A stretch of DNA of 64,000 nucleotides from Geodermatophilus nigrescens (GCF_900129495.1 NZ_FQVX01000001.1:992001-1056000); one strand, 5' to 3'. Positions 32,087 to 41,134 are shown, counted from the stretch's first letter. Notes: a model not told the origin generated them from the sequence alone. Numbers and translations are program-made.

Positions 32087-33549
32087 CCGGCGGCGAGCCG
32101 GCGGGCGAGCTCCGCGGCCAGGGGGCCGTCGCCGCGGGCGCGGGCGCCGAGCAACGCCCAGCCCAGGTCGGCCACCGCGCGGGCGCGGTGCACCCCCGCG
32201 GTGACGGCGGGGGTGGGCAGCAGCTCGGCGCGGGCGCCGGCCGACACCTCGGCCAGGTGGTCGAGAGCGGCGTGCAGCCGGCGGTCGTCGGCCGCCGCGC
32301 CCGCGGCGGTGACCTCGCGCACCGCCGCGGGCAGCCGCCGGCTCGACGCGCGGGGGAGCAGCGCGAGGCCCGCGGCGAGCGCTGCGACGACGCCCACGCC
32401 GGTCTCGGCCAGCCGCTCGGCCACCAGCCCGCCGGCCGTCGTCGCCGGGTTGCCCAGGTGCACGAGCAGCAGCGCCAGCGGGGTGATGAAGGAGACGGCG
32501 AGCACGTACTGCGCGGCGACGAGCAGCTCCACCACCAGCTGCAGCAGCGCCGCGGTCGCGATGGCGGCGGGCAGCGGGAGGTCGAGCGCCACGAGCACGC
32601 CGGCCAGCAGGACGCCGACCGCCGTGCCGAGCGCCCGCTGCAGCCCGCGTGCGCGCGTCGCCCGGGCGTCGGTGCCCAGCTGCACGCCCACCGCCGTGGT
32701 GACCGCCCAGTACGGGCTCGCCAGGCCGAGCGCGACGGCGGCCAGCCCCGCCGCGGCGCCGCCCGCCCCCAGGCGCAGGGCGGTCGCGGCCGCCGGCACG
32801 TGCCACCAGCGGGCGGGCGCGGGACCCGGCGGCGCGGCCGCGCCGGCGTCGGGGACCGCGTCCGGCAGGGCGGCCAGGAAGCGCGCCTCGACGTCACCGA
32901 GCCGCCGGCGCAGGTCCGCGCGACCGCGCCGGCTGCCCCCGCGCACGGCGACGTCGGCCAGCCGCACCGCCCGGGCCGCGCCGGCCGGGCTGCCGCCCAC
33001 CGCGGCCTCGGCCGCCTCCAGCGCGCGGCGCTCCGGGCCGCTGGGGTCCCACAGCCAGGGCAGCATGCAGCCGGCCCAGGCCAGCGCTGCGCCGGCCGCG
33101 GCGGCCAGCACGTGCGGCCCCGTCCCGCCCGGGGCGGTGCCCAGGGCGCTCGACCCGCCGGCGACGAGCACCACGCCGAGCGGGCCGGGCGGGCCCACCC
33201 GCCAGACGACGCCCGCCGCGACTGCCGCGGCCGCGAGCGCCGCGCAGCCCAGGACCAGCGCGACCGGGTGCCCGGCGGTCAGGGCGCCGAGCGCACTGCT
33301 CGCCACCAGCACCGCGCCGACGGCGGCCACCACGCCGGCGCGGCGGCGGTAGGGGAGGGCGTGCCCGTAGACGGCGGTGAACGACGCGAGCGCCGCCGCC
33401 GAGCCGAGGTCGACGCGGCCCAGCGCCGCCCCGGTGCCCAGCGCGACGGCCAGGCACACCGCCGCGGTGACGCCGCGCCGCCCGCCGGCCCGCCACAGCG
33501 CGCGCGGCCCGGGCACCGGCGGGCCGAGCAGCGGGCGGACGACGGACAC
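32071..33549 (-). CDS. FUSC-family membrane protein
   Basis: A 492-residue protein with two blocks of hydrophobic helices (about residues 25-165 and 255-385) separated and followed by helical cytoplasmic regions. This duplicated layout fits the FUSC/YccS aromatic-acid exporter group. The motif LGLASPYWAVTTAVGVQLGTD opening the second block is typical. It overlaps the convergent binding-protein gene by 16 bases. GTG 33549 has no Shine-Dalgarno; AACGAT six bases upstream may be the -10 of a leaderless promoter. The substrate is unknown. Confidence 0.85.
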   Translation of the reverse strand: MSVVRPLLGPPVPGPRALWRAGGRRGVTAAVCLAVALGTGAALGRVDLGSAAALASFTAVYGHALPYRRRAGVVAAVGAVLVASSALGALTAGHPVALVLGCAALAAAAVAAGVVWRVGPPGPLGVVLVAGGSSALGTAPGGTGPHVLAAAAGAALAWAGCMLPWLWDPSGPERRALEAAEAAVGGSPAGAARAVRLADVAVRGGSRRGRADLRRRLGDVEARFLAALPDAVPDAGAAAPPGPAPARWWHVPAAATALRLGAGGAAAGLAAVALGLASPYWAVTTAVGVQLGTDARATRARGLQRALGTAVGVLLAGVLVALDLPLPAAIATAALLQLVVELLVAAQYVLAVSFITPLALLLVHLGNPATTAGGLVAERLAETGVGVVAALAAGLALLPRASSRRLPAAVREVTAAGAAADDRRLHAALDHLAEVSAGARAELLPTPAVTAGVHRARAVADLGWALLGARARGDGPLAAELARRLAAGQPAS

Positions 33550-33606
33550 GCACCCATCGTTCCCGGGCCCGCACCCCCGACCGGCGTGGCGCGGGCGTGA
33601 TCTCCG

Positions 33607-34578
33607 TCAGAAGCCGGCGACGGCGTGCGGCGTGTAGGGCTCCTCGAGCCGGGCGACCTCGTCGTCGGTGAGGCGCAGGTCGACGGCGGCGAGCGCGTCG
33701 TCGAGGTGTCCCGGCCTGGTCACCCCGACGATCGGCGCGGTCACCACCGGCTTGGCCAGCAGCCAGGCCAGCGCCACCTGGGCCCGGGGGACGCCCCGCC
33801 CGGCGGCCACGTCGGCCACCCGCTCGACGATCGCGCGGTCGCTGCGCTCGTCGTAGAGGCGGCCCCCGAACGCGTCGTTCTCCGAGCGGTGGGTCGTCTC
33901 GTCCCAGTCGCGGGCGAGCCGGCCGCGGGCCAGCGGGCTCCAGGGGATGACGCCGATGCCCTGGTCGGCGCACAGCGGGAGCATCTCCCGCTCCTCCTCG
34001 CGGTTGAGCAGGTTGTAGTGGTCCTGCATCGACACGAAGCGGTGCCAGCCGCGCTCGCCGGCGGTGTACAGCGCCTTGCTGAACTGCCAGGCCCACATGC
34101 TGCTCGCGCCGAGGTGGCGGACCTTGCCGCTGCGGACGGCCGAGTCCAGCGCCTCGAGGGTCTCCTCGATCGGCGTGACCGGGTCCCAGCGGTGGATCTG
34201 GTAGAGGTCGACGTGGTCGACCTGCAGCCGGCGCAGGCTCGCCTCGAGCTCGCGCAGGACCGCGACGCGCGACAGCCCGCCGCCGTTGGGGCCGGGGCGC
34301 ATCCGGCCGTGCACCTTGGTGGCCAGGACGACGTCGTCGCGGGTGGTGAACTCCCGGATCGCCTTCCCGGTGATCTCCTCGCTGGAGCCGGCCGAGTAGA
34401 CGTTGGCGGTGTCGAGGAAGGTGACGCCGGCCTCGAGCGCCGACCGGATGAGCGGCATCGCCTCGTCCTCGGGCAGGCTCCACGGCGTCATCCCGCGGCC
34501 GGGCTCGCCGAAGCTCATCATCCCGAGGCAGATCCGGGAGACCTCGAGACCCGTGGCGCCCAGGCGCGTGTACTCCAT
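33607..34578 (-). CDS. aldo/keto reductase
   Basis: A 323-residue AKR. The catalytic tetrad is visible as the aspartate and tyrosine in FLDTANVYSAGSSEE, the lysine in VLATKVHG and the histidine in DLYQIHRWDP. C-terminal IVGVTRPGHLDDAL binds NADPH. It resembles the YajO/AKR11-13 type general oxidoreductases. ATG 34578 begins MEYTRLGATGLEVSRICLG, the family-typical start. It is first or last in a run of minus-strand genes with an AlkZ-like protein upstream; a functional link is not evident. Confidence 0.92.
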   Translation of the reverse strand: MEYTRLGATGLEVSRICLGMMSFGEPGRGMTPWSLPEDEAMPLIRSALEAGVTFLDTANVYSAGSSEEITGKAIREFTTRDDVVLATKVHGRMRPGPNGGGLSRVAVLRELEASLRRLQVDHVDLYQIHRWDPVTPIEETLEALDSAVRSGKVRHLGASSMWAWQFSKALYTAGERGWHRFVSMQDHYNLLNREEEREMLPLCADQGIGVIPWSPLARGRLARDWDETTHRSENDAFGGRLYDERSDRAIVERVADVAAGRGVPRAQVALAWLLAKPVVTAPIVGVTRPGHLDDALAAVDLRLTDDEVARLEEPYTPHAVAGF

Positions 34579-34622
34579 GGCCCCACCCTCGCCCGGCGGT
34601 GCGGGGGCCGCCTCCGCAGCGC

Positions 34623-35690
34623 TCAGGGCAGTGCGGCGGCGAGCTCCGGCACGCGTTCCGCGACGCCGTCGGGGAAGGCGGTGAAGGGCTCCGCGCTCGC
34701 CACCCGCCTCGTGCCCGTCCCGGTCCACCGCCAGGTGCCCACCGCCGTCCCGCCGACGACGACGGTGGGGCGGAAGACGCCGTTGCCGCCGGGGACGATC
34801 CGGTCGGCGTGCTCCGCGGGCACGGTGCAGGTGCGGTCGGCGTAGCCGAGCACCACCTCGTCGAAGCCGGGCAGCAGGTGCAGGCCCTCGGCCTCCGCAC
34901 GGCAGGCGGTCAGCCGGTCGGGCACCTCCGGGTCGAGGTACAGCTCGGTGCCGTCGACGTCGACGGCGGCCAGCCGGTCGCGCACGGCCGCGAGCCCGGC
35001 GCGGGCGTCGCGCACGGTGGTGCCGGCCCAGCGGACCAGGTCGGCGACGCCCGCGGGGCCGTGCCCGGTGAAGTAGCGCAGCGCGAGCTCGGCCAGGGCC
35101 TCCTCCCGGTCGGGCCGCCGCGGCGCGGGCACCCACTCGTCGAGGAGCACGAACGCCTGGTCGCCCCCTTCCAGCGGGCCGAGGACGAGGGTCCCGGTCT
35201 GCGCGAGGAACCACAGCGAGTGGTAGCCCCGCTGCCCGGCGACGTCGCAGCCGCCGTCGGCGAGGGCGGCCAACAGCTCCTTCCGGCCCAGCCGGCGCCC
35301 GCCGGAGAGCGCGGCGACCGCCACACCGCGGGCCCGCTCGAGGTCGTCGAGGGTCAGGCCCACGACCTCCCGCCGCCGCGCCGCGCCGGCGAGCACGCGG
35401 GGACCGAGCAGGTCGAGCATCCACGGCAGGTCCTCGGCGGGCGTGAGGTGCAGGGTGCTGCGCATCGGCCAGGAGCGGACGACGGCGCCGTCGGCCAGCG
35501 CCGCCTCGACGCCGGCCCGCGAGCGGTCCGCGGTGCGCAGCGCCACCGACGTCAGCGCGCCGGGCAGCTCCTGCCCCTGGAGGGCGAGCAGCCCGCGGAC
35601 GGCGGCCGCGGCGTCGGGGAACGGCGGGCCGGCCACCCGCTGGGCGACCAGCCGCAGCAGCGCGACCTCGCGGGGCGGGACCGTCGGCAT
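34623..35690 (-). CDS. AlkZ-like winged-helix DNA glycosylase family (HTH_42)
   Basis: A 355-residue HTH_42 protein. In AlkZ, which unhooks DNA crosslinks, a Q-x-Q motif is catalytic; here LLALQGQELPGAL supplies Q38-G-Q40 in the matching place. Other family marks are RSWPMRSTLHLTPAEDLPWM and the C-terminal HLLPGFDEVVLGYADR and GNGVFRPTVVVGG. Many members are annotated only as winged-helix DNA-binding proteins and may act on alkylated bases; the actual lesion is unknown. ATG 35690 places the motif at the usual distance from the N-terminus. Confidence 0.8.
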   Translation of the reverse strand: MPTVPPREVALLRLVAQRVAGPPFPDAAAAVRGLLALQGQELPGALTSVALRTADRSRAGVEAALADGAVVRSWPMRSTLHLTPAEDLPWMLDLLGPRVLAGAARRREVVGLTLDDLERARGVAVAALSGGRRLGRKELLAALADGGCDVAGQRGYHSLWFLAQTGTLVLGPLEGGDQAFVLLDEWVPAPRRPDREEALAELALRYFTGHGPAGVADLVRWAGTTVRDARAGLAAVRDRLAAVDVDGTELYLDPEVPDRLTACRAEAEGLHLLPGFDEVVLGYADRTCTVPAEHADRIVPGGNGVFRPTVVVGGTAVGTWRWTGTGTRRVASAEPFTAFPDGVAERVPELAAALP

Positions 35691-35738
35691 GCGCCGGATG
35701 CTGCCAGCCGGGGCCGACGGTCCGGCCGGTCGGTCCCG

Positions 35739-36377
35739 TCAGTCCTCGGCGCCGCGAGGGATGCCGAGCGTGGCCAGCAGGTCCTCGTGCAGCTGCATCC
35801 AGACGGTGTGGCAGGACTCGAGGCCGACGCCGGCCACGTACTGCCACTGCCCGCCGTCGACCCGCGCCAGCGCCGAGGTGTAGCGGGCGGCGTAGCCGTC
35901 GAAGCGCTGCAGGCGCCCGGCCAGCGCGGCGGTGGCCGCGGTGAGCTCGCGGCCGAGCGTGCCGAGGGCGCGCAGCACGCGCTCGTCCCAGCGCCGGTCG
36001 GTGTGGTCGTTGGCGGCCAGCGGGTCGGTGCGGGTGGGCCGCACCTGCCAGTCGGTGCACACCCGGCCGAAGCGGGCGTTGAGCGGCAGGAAGTCGGCGT
36101 AGGCGGCGACGGCGACGTCGCGGGCGCCGAACCGGTCGAGCTCGGCGGCCATCCGCCGCTCGTCCTCGGCCCGGCCCTCGGCGGTGACGAACCAGCCGGA
36201 GGTCCCGTCGAACGCGGCGGTGCCCACCCAGCCGCGGGCGCCGTACCCGAGGAGGTGGTCCTCCACGTCGTCCGGGTCGAGCCCGTAGTGGGCGGCGATG
36301 CGGTCGGTGGGGGCGAACCCCAGGACACGCGGTGCGTGCAGGACGAGGTCGTCGACGGCGGAGACGGCGGCGCGCAC
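35739..36377 (-). CDS. winged-helix protein, MarR-like
   Basis: A 212-residue protein. Residues 15-60 look like a winged helix (FAPTDRIAAHYGLDPDDVEDHLLGYGARGWV). The rest is an alpha-helical domain with FLPLNARFGRVCTDWQVRP, ANDHTDRRWDERVL and the ending HTVWMQLHEDLLATLGIPRG. The same module occurs at the C-terminus of some actinobacterial PEP-utiliser-like proteins, where its role is unclear. GTG 36377 follows GGAGG and lies 15 bases downstream of the GNAT stop, so it is in the same transcript as the acetyltransferase. Confidence 0.68.
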   Translation of the reverse strand: MRAAVSAVDDLVLHAPRVLGFAPTDRIAAHYGLDPDDVEDHLLGYGARGWVGTAAFDGTSGWFVTAEGRAEDERRMAAELDRFGARDVAVAAYADFLPLNARFGRVCTDWQVRPTRTDPLAANDHTDRRWDERVLRALGTLGRELTAATAALAGRLQRFDGYAARYTSALARVDGGQWQYVAGVGLESCHTVWMQLHEDLLATLGIPRGAED

Positions 36378-36391
36378 GGAGCGATCCTCCG

Positions 36392-36922
36392 TCAGCGGCG
36401 CAGGTGCAGGTAGACCATGTCCTCGGCGTCGGGCCCGGCGGTGCGTCGGGTGAACCCGGCGGCGGCCGCGGCGCGCAGGCTGGCGGTGTTGTCCGGCTCG
36501 ATGCCGAGGACGAACTGCTCGACGTCGGCGGTGCCCGGATCGGCGACCAGCGCGCGCAGCGTGGCCGCGCCGACGCCCTGCCCGCGGCGGGACGGCGCGA
36601 CGACGTAGGCCGCGCCCATCGTCCGCCGGTCGTCGGTCTCCACGACCCGCTCGGCGGCCGGGTCCCACGTCGTCCAGCGGTCGTAGACGTCCCCGCCGAC
36701 CTGGGCGACCAGCACGCCGTCGTCGTCGAGGGCCACCCAGGTGCACGAGCGCAGCACCCGTCGCCCGCGGAACTCCTCGGTCCACCGGGTGCTGCGCACG
36801 GCGAGCTCGCGGGTGGGCCACTCGCGCCCGCCCAGCCGCCGCCGCGTCTCGGGGTCGTCGAACCACGGCTGCACGGCGAGCAGGTGCTCCGGTTCGAAGG
36901 GGACCAGCGAGACGGTGCGCAC
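36392..36922 (-). CDS. GNAT-family N-acetyltransferase
   Basis: A 176-residue acetyltransferase. The acetyl-CoA pyrophosphate loop reads VVAPSRRGQGVGAATL, close to the R/Q-x-x-G-x-G/A rule, and IEPDNTASLRAAAAAGFTRR follows as the usual C-terminal strand and helix. It should move acetyl from acetyl-CoA to an amine; the substrate is unknown. GTG 36922 gives VRTVSLVPFEPEHLLAVQPWF, a normal GNAT beginning; the longer frame is arginine-rich. It is divergent from the methyltransferase at 36979. Confidence 0.85.
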   Translation of the reverse strand: MRTVSLVPFEPEHLLAVQPWFDDPETRRRLGGREWPTRELAVRSTRWTEEFRGRRVLRSCTWVALDDDGVLVAQVGGDVYDRWTTWDPAAERVVETDDRRTMGAAYVVAPSRRGQGVGAATLRALVADPGTADVEQFVLGIEPDNTASLRAAAAAGFTRRTAGPDAEDMVYLHLRR

Positions 36923-36978
36923 CCGACCACCCTGGCCCCGGCCCGGCCGGCGCGCACACCGCTGCCACACTCGCGCCC

Positions 36979-37569
36979 GTGCAGGCAGCGGACTGGGACG
37001 CGCGCTACGCCGAGCGGCAGCAGTGGTCGGGCGAGCCGAACCCGCTGGTGGCCGAGCTGGTGGGGGACCTGCCACCCGGCGACGCCGTCGACGTCGCGGC
37101 GGGGGAGGGCCGGCACGCCCTGTGGCTCGCGCGGCTGGGCTGGCGGGCCACCGCGGTCGACTTCTCCGCCACCGGGCTGGCCCGCGGGCGGGCGCAGCCG
37201 GGCGCCGGCGCCGTCACGTGGGTGACCGCCGATGCCACGGCGTGGGACGCGCCGCCGTCGTCGCAGGACCTCGTGCTCGTCGCCTACCTGCACCTGCCCG
37301 ACCCGGACATGACCGGCCTGCTGACCCGCGCCGTGGGCTGGCTGCGGCCGGGCGGGCGGTTCCTGCTGCTCGGCCACGACGCCCGGAACCCCACGGAGGG
37401 CGTCGGTGGGCCGCAGGACCCGGCGATCCTGCACAGCCCCGCCCGGCTGGCGCCGGTGGCCGCGCTGCTCGACGTCGAGCGCCTCGGGACGGTGCCGCGC
37501 GCGACGCCGTCGGGCACGGCGCTGGACACCCTGCTCTGGGGCCGGCGGCCGGTAGCGTCGCCGTCGTGA
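36979..37569 (+). CDS. TehB-like SAM-dependent methyltransferase
   Basis: A 196-residue class I methyltransferase. It begins with the family phrase ADWDARYAERQQWSGEPN. Motif I is AVDVAAGEGRHALWLARLGW, then VDFSATGL, and VGWLRPGGRFLLLGHD. Proteins with this start are small detoxifying or thiopurine/tellurite-type methyltransferases. The substrate is unknown. Its TGA overlaps the ATG of a 40-codon ORF (TGATG), so translation is coupled. Confidence 0.85.
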   Translation: MQAADWDARYAERQQWSGEPNPLVAELVGDLPPGDAVDVAAGEGRHALWLARLGWRATAVDFSATGLARGRAQPGAGAVTWVTADATAWDAPPSSQDLVLVAYLHLPDPDMTGLLTRAVGWLRPGGRFLLLGHDARNPTEGVGGPQDPAILHSPARLAPVAALLDVERLGTVPRATPSGTALDTLLWGRRPVASPS

Positions 37570-37691
37570 TGGGCATGGGCGGGGCCGGTGGCCCGGACGC
37601 CGAGCGGCGACGGCGGCTGGTGGCCGCGGTCGTCGTCCTCGCGATGGTGCTGACCGCCGGCGCCACCGTGCTCTCCCTCGTCCTGGACTGA
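37569..37691 (+). CDS. 40-residue single-span membrane peptide
   Basis: A tiny frame MGMGGAGGPDAERRRRLV... followed by one hydrophobic helix (AAVVVLAMVLTAGATVLSLV) and a stop. Positive residues before the helix predict an inside N-terminus. The ATG shares its first base with the last base of the methyltransferase stop, and the next gene follows after 10 bases with AGGAGG, so it sits in an operon. I recognise no family. Confidence 0.55.
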   Translation: MGMGGAGGPDAERRRRLVAAVVVLAMVLTAGATVLSLVLD

Positions 37692-37701
37692 GGAGGCCGC
37701 C

Positions 37702-38127
37702 GTGGGCGACCCGATCGAGGAGTGGTTCGCCGCGGCCGGCCCGCGCGAGGCCGAGCTGCGCCGGGTCGACGCGCTGGTCCGCGAGGCCGCGCCCGGACTC
37801 GACCGGCAGCTGGTCCCGGTCGGCGCCGGGTCGATGCTGGGCTACGGGCTGATGCCCTACCGGCCCCGGTCGGCGCGGGAGACGACGCAGTGGCCGCTGG
37901 TGTCGCTGGCCGCCCAGAAGCGGCACCTGTCGCTCTACGTCTGCGCGGTCGTCGACGGGACGTACCTGCCCGAGGCGCGCGCGGAACGGCTGGGGCGGGT
38001 CTCCTGCGGGAAGAGCTGCGTGCGCTTCACCTCCCTCGACCGCGTCGACGCCGGCGAGCTCGCGGCGCTGGTCCGCGACGCCGCCGCGGCCACCGCCGAC
38101 GGGACCAACGGGTACTTCGCGACCTGA
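37702..38127 (+). CDS. DUF1801 domain protein
   Basis: A 141-residue DUF1801 (YdhG-like) protein. The core reads LDRQLVPVGAGSMLGYGLMPYR, then VSLAAQKRHLSLYVCAVVDG and GKSCVRFTSLDRVD. The fold is a small alpha/beta domain of unconfirmed role, sometimes linked to iron-chaperone-like proteins. GTG 37702 follows AGGAGG at 37691-37696. Confidence 0.85.
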   Translation: MGDPIEEWFAAAGPREAELRRVDALVREAAPGLDRQLVPVGAGSMLGYGLMPYRPRSARETTQWPLVSLAAQKRHLSLYVCAVVDGTYLPEARAERLGRVSCGKSCVRFTSLDRVDAGELAALVRDAAAATADGTNGYFAT

Positions 38128-38220
38128 TCACACCGGGTCCTTGGTCCCTGGTGCGGGGCCCGGCGGACGGCGACGCTGCTCGCGATACCGAGACCGGATC
38201 GGACGAAGGGGCCGCGCCGC

Positions 38221-38421
38221 ATGACGACGACCGACGACCTCGCGCAGGACGCCTCCGTGGAGGAGGCCGTCGCCCGCCTGGTGGCGGAGTTCCGGATGCG
38301 GCCCCAGGTCGTCGGCACCGTCGTCGCCTCCTGCCGCCGCGACCTCAGCGGCGTCCCGGCCACCGCGCTGCCCGAGCTGGTCGAGCGGCTGGCCCGCACC
38401 CGGCTGGAGTCGGTGGGCTGA
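38221..38421 (+). CDS. small three-helix protein
   Basis: A 66-residue protein predicted to be almost wholly helical: SVEEAVARLVAEFRMRPQVV, GTVVASCRRDLSGVP and LPELVERLARTRL. It resembles the short three-helix dimerisation domains common in actinobacteria, whose function is unknown. AAGGGG lies about nine bases before ATG 38221. It stands alone between DUF1801 and ABC-F genes. Confidence 0.7.
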   Translation: MTTTDDLAQDASVEEAVARLVAEFRMRPQVVGTVVASCRRDLSGVPATALPELVERLARTRLESVG

Positions 38422-38463
38422 CCGCCGCCGGAAAGCGCTTGTCCGGCCCGGGAGACTGACCGG

Positions 38464-40083
38464 GTGGGATCGGTCGACGTGAGCGGGGTCCGGCACACGC
38501 TGCCCGACGGCCGCGTGCTGCTGGACGACGTCTCCTTCCGGATCGGCGACGGCGCCCGCGCGGCGCTGGTCGGCGAGAACGGGGCGGGGAAGACGACGCT
38601 GCTGCGGATCGTCGCCGGGGACCTGGTGCCCGAGGCGGGCGCGGTCGCCCGCAGCGGCGGCCTCGGCGTCATGCGGCAGTTCATCGGCTCGGTGCGCGAC
38701 GACACGACCGTCCAGCGGTTCCTCGTCGACCTGTCGGGGCCCGCGGTGCGTGCCGCGTGGGACGCCGTCGAGGCGGCCGAGCTGGCGCTCATGGAGACCG
38801 ACGACGAGGCCGCCCAGCTCGCCTACGCGGACGCGCTCGGCCAGTGGGGCGACGCCGGCGGCTACGAGGCCGAGGTCACCTGGGACACCGTGACGGTCGC
38901 GGCGCTCGGCGTCCCCTACGACCGCTGCAAGTACCGCGAGCTGTCGACGCTGTCGGGCGGGGAGCAGAAGCGGCTGGCGCTGGAGTCGCTGCTGCGTGGG
39001 CCGGAGCAGGTGCTGCTGCTCGACGAGCCGGACAACTACCTCGACGTGCCGGGCAAGCGGTGGCTGGAGGAGCGGCTGCTCGAGACCCGCAAGACGGTGC
39101 TGTTCGTCAGCCACGACCGCGAGCTGCTCGCCCGCGTGGCCGACCGGGTGGTCACCGTCGAGGGCCGGACGGCGTGGGTGCACGGCGGCGGGTGGGCCTC
39201 CTACCCCGAGGCCCGCGAGGCGCGGCACGAGCGGATGGCCGAGCTGCGCCGGCGCTGGGAGGAGGAGCACGCGCGCCTCGTCGAGCTGGTCCGCACGCTG
39301 CAGCAGCAGGCGGCCAACTCCCCGGACATGGCCTCGCGCTACCGGGCGATGCAGACCCGGCTGGCCCGCTTCGAGGAGGCCGGGCCGCCGCCGGACCGGC
39401 CGCCCCAGCAGAAGGTGGCGATGCGGCTGCGCGGCGGGCGCACCGGCGTCCGCGCGGTCACCGCCGAGCAGCTGGAGCTGTCGGGCCTCATGCGGCCGTT
39501 CGACCTGGAGCTGTTCTACGGCGACCGGGTGGGTGTGCTCGGCGCGAACGGGGCCGGGAAGTCGCACTTCCTGCGGCTGCTCGCCGGCCAGGAGGTCGCG
39601 CACACCGGCTCGTGGCGGCTGGGCGCCCGCGTCGTCCCCGGCTTCTTCGCCCAGACGCACGCGCACCCGGAGTGGCTGGACCGGACGCCGGTGGACCTGC
39701 TGTGGCACGGCGAACCGGGACGGCCGGGCGTCGACCGCGGGCGGGCGATGGCGGTGCTGCGGCGGTACGGGCTCACCGACTCCGCCGACCAGCCGTTCCG
39801 CACCCTCTCGGGTGGGCAGCAGGCGCGGCTGCAGGTGCTGATGCTGGAGCTCTCGGGCGCCACGCTGCTGCTGCTCGACGAGCCGACCGACAACCTCGAC
39901 GTGCTGTCCGCGGAGTCGCTGGAGGAGGCGCTGGCGGCCTTCGACGGCACGGTCCTGGCGGTCACCCACGACCGCTGGTTCGCCCGCTCCTTCGACCGCT
40001 TCCTCGTCTTCGGCGGCGACGGCCGGGTGTACGAGTCGGACGAGCCGGTCTTCGACGAGCAGCGCGTCGCCCGCGCCCGCTGA
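38464..40083 (+). CDS. ABC-F family ATPase
   Basis: A 539-residue protein with two ABC ATPase domains and no membrane domain, the ABC-F layout. Walker A motifs are GENGAGKTT and GANGAGKSH; signatures are LSGGEQKRL and LSGGQQARL; Walker B regions are LLLDEPDNYLD and LLLDEPTDNLD. The linker between domains is helical and basic. ABC-F proteins act on ribosomes, either as translation factors or as antibiotic-resistance protection proteins; which applies here cannot be told from motifs. The second Walker A ends in KSH rather than KST, a mild deviation. Confidence 0.92.
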   Translation: MGSVDVSGVRHTLPDGRVLLDDVSFRIGDGARAALVGENGAGKTTLLRIVAGDLVPEAGAVARSGGLGVMRQFIGSVRDDTTVQRFLVDLSGPAVRAAWDAVEAAELALMETDDEAAQLAYADALGQWGDAGGYEAEVTWDTVTVAALGVPYDRCKYRELSTLSGGEQKRLALESLLRGPEQVLLLDEPDNYLDVPGKRWLEERLLETRKTVLFVSHDRELLARVADRVVTVEGRTAWVHGGGWASYPEAREARHERMAELRRRWEEEHARLVELVRTLQQQAANSPDMASRYRAMQTRLARFEEAGPPPDRPPQQKVAMRLRGGRTGVRAVTAEQLELSGLMRPFDLELFYGDRVGVLGANGAGKSHFLRLLAGQEVAHTGSWRLGARVVPGFFAQTHAHPEWLDRTPVDLLWHGEPGRPGVDRGRAMAVLRRYGLTDSADQPFRTLSGGQQARLQVLMLELSGATLLLLDEPTDNLDVLSAESLEEALAAFDGTVLAVTHDRWFARSFDRFLVFGGDGRVYESDEPVFDEQRVARAR

Positions 40084-40089
40084 GACGAC

Positions 40090-40125
40090 ACCGGCCGGAC
40101 CCCCGTCGTGGGGAGTCCGGCCGGT
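40090..40125. terminator. bidirectional hairpin between convergent genes
   Basis: ACCGGCCGGAC and GTCCGGCCGGT pair perfectly, extended inward by CCC/GGG with one bulged base. It lies seven bases after the ABC-F stop and 17 before the stop of the convergent membrane protein gene. Confidence 0.7.
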
Positions 40126-40141
40126 GGCGGGGGAGCGGGGA

Positions 40142-40999
40142 CTACGGCAGGGCGTAGAACACGCGGTCGTCGGAGTCGAAGCTGAGCGTCGGCTCGATCG
40201 ACAGCTGCCCGCCCGCGACGGCGGCCGGCGGCACGTCCATGCAGAACTGGAAGGTGTCCGACCCGCCCGGGTTGAGGGTCGGGACGTCCATCGCGTCGTC
40301 GGCCAGGACCGCCATGCACTCGGAGTCGCTGTACTGACGGGCGTCGGACCCGTGGAAGACGGCGGTCAGGTCGAAACCGGGCATGCCCTCCGTGTCGCCG
40401 GTGTAGGTGACGCTCAGCTGGGCGAGCACGTACTGGCCGGTGGCGGGCCCGTTGAAGTCGTTGGCGGCCTGCACGGACGCGTCGGCGTCGAGCTCGACGG
40501 CGTCCACGGTGACCTGGTAGTCGCCGACCTGGGCCGGGACGCCCAGCGGCACGAGGTCGCCGGACGGGGCCTCCTCGGGAGCGCCCTCGACCAGCTCCGC
40601 CGCGCCGCCCTCGGGCAGGGCGCCCGCCGACGGGACCGCGGTGCCGAGCTCCTGGTCGAGGCTGTCGGCGACCTCGTCGATGACGCTGGCGTAGAAGGCC
40701 TGCGTCGCGATGACGACGGCGATGGCGATCACGGAGGTGACGAGGCCGGTGATCGCGAGGCCCTTGCCGCGGTGGGTGCCGCGCCGGGCGCGCAAGAGCG
40801 CGGGGATGCCCAGCGCCAGGCCGACGACCGCGATGACGGCGGCGACGTTGTTGATGATCGGCACCCAGCTGAGCAGCAGCGCGATGATCCCCAGGACCAT
40901 CGACGCGACGGCCAGGCCGGCGCCCTTCTGCTGGGGGACGTACGGCGGCTGGACCGGAGCGTAGGGCTGCTGGTACGGCGCCTGCGGGGGGTGGGACAC
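40142..40999 (-). CDS. DUF4190/DUF4352 membrane-anchored protein
   Basis: A 285-residue protein. Residues 1-25 are proline/tyrosine/glutamine-rich. Three hydrophobic spans lie at about 27-46, 48-68 and 81-103, the first two forming a DUF4190-like hairpin (GLAVASMVLGIIALLLSWVP). The remaining extracytoplasmic part is a DUF4352-like beta-sandwich (DYQVTVDAVELDADASVQ, GQYVLAQLSVTYTGDTEG, FCMDVPP). It is probably an exported, membrane-tethered domain of unknown ligand. GTG 40999 has GAGGAG at correct spacing. Confidence 0.8.
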   Translation of the reverse strand: MSHPPQAPYQQPYAPVQPPYVPQQKGAGLAVASMVLGIIALLLSWVPIINNVAAVIAVVGLALGIPALLRARRGTHRGKGLAITGLVTSVIAIAVVIATQAFYASVIDEVADSLDQELGTAVPSAGALPEGGAAELVEGAPEEAPSGDLVPLGVPAQVGDYQVTVDAVELDADASVQAANDFNGPATGQYVLAQLSVTYTGDTEGMPGFDLTAVFHGSDARQYSDSECMAVLADDAMDVPTLNPGGSDTFQFCMDVPPAAVAGGQLSIEPTLSFDSDDRVFYALP

Positions 41000-41134
41000 G
41001 GAGCGACTCCTCGCGAGGACTGAGCGGTCCCGGAACGAGACCGGGTGGTTCTTCGGCCGATCCGCCGCGGGCGTGACCTGAACCGCCGTACGGCGTCCCA
41101 GCCGTCCCGGGCGCCCCTCAGGCACCCTCGGGCT

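Noticed and set aside
34579-37926. Large N-terminal extension of the aldo/keto reductase frame
   Set aside because: The reductase begins normally at ATG 34578; everything upstream in that frame overlaps four well-supported genes.
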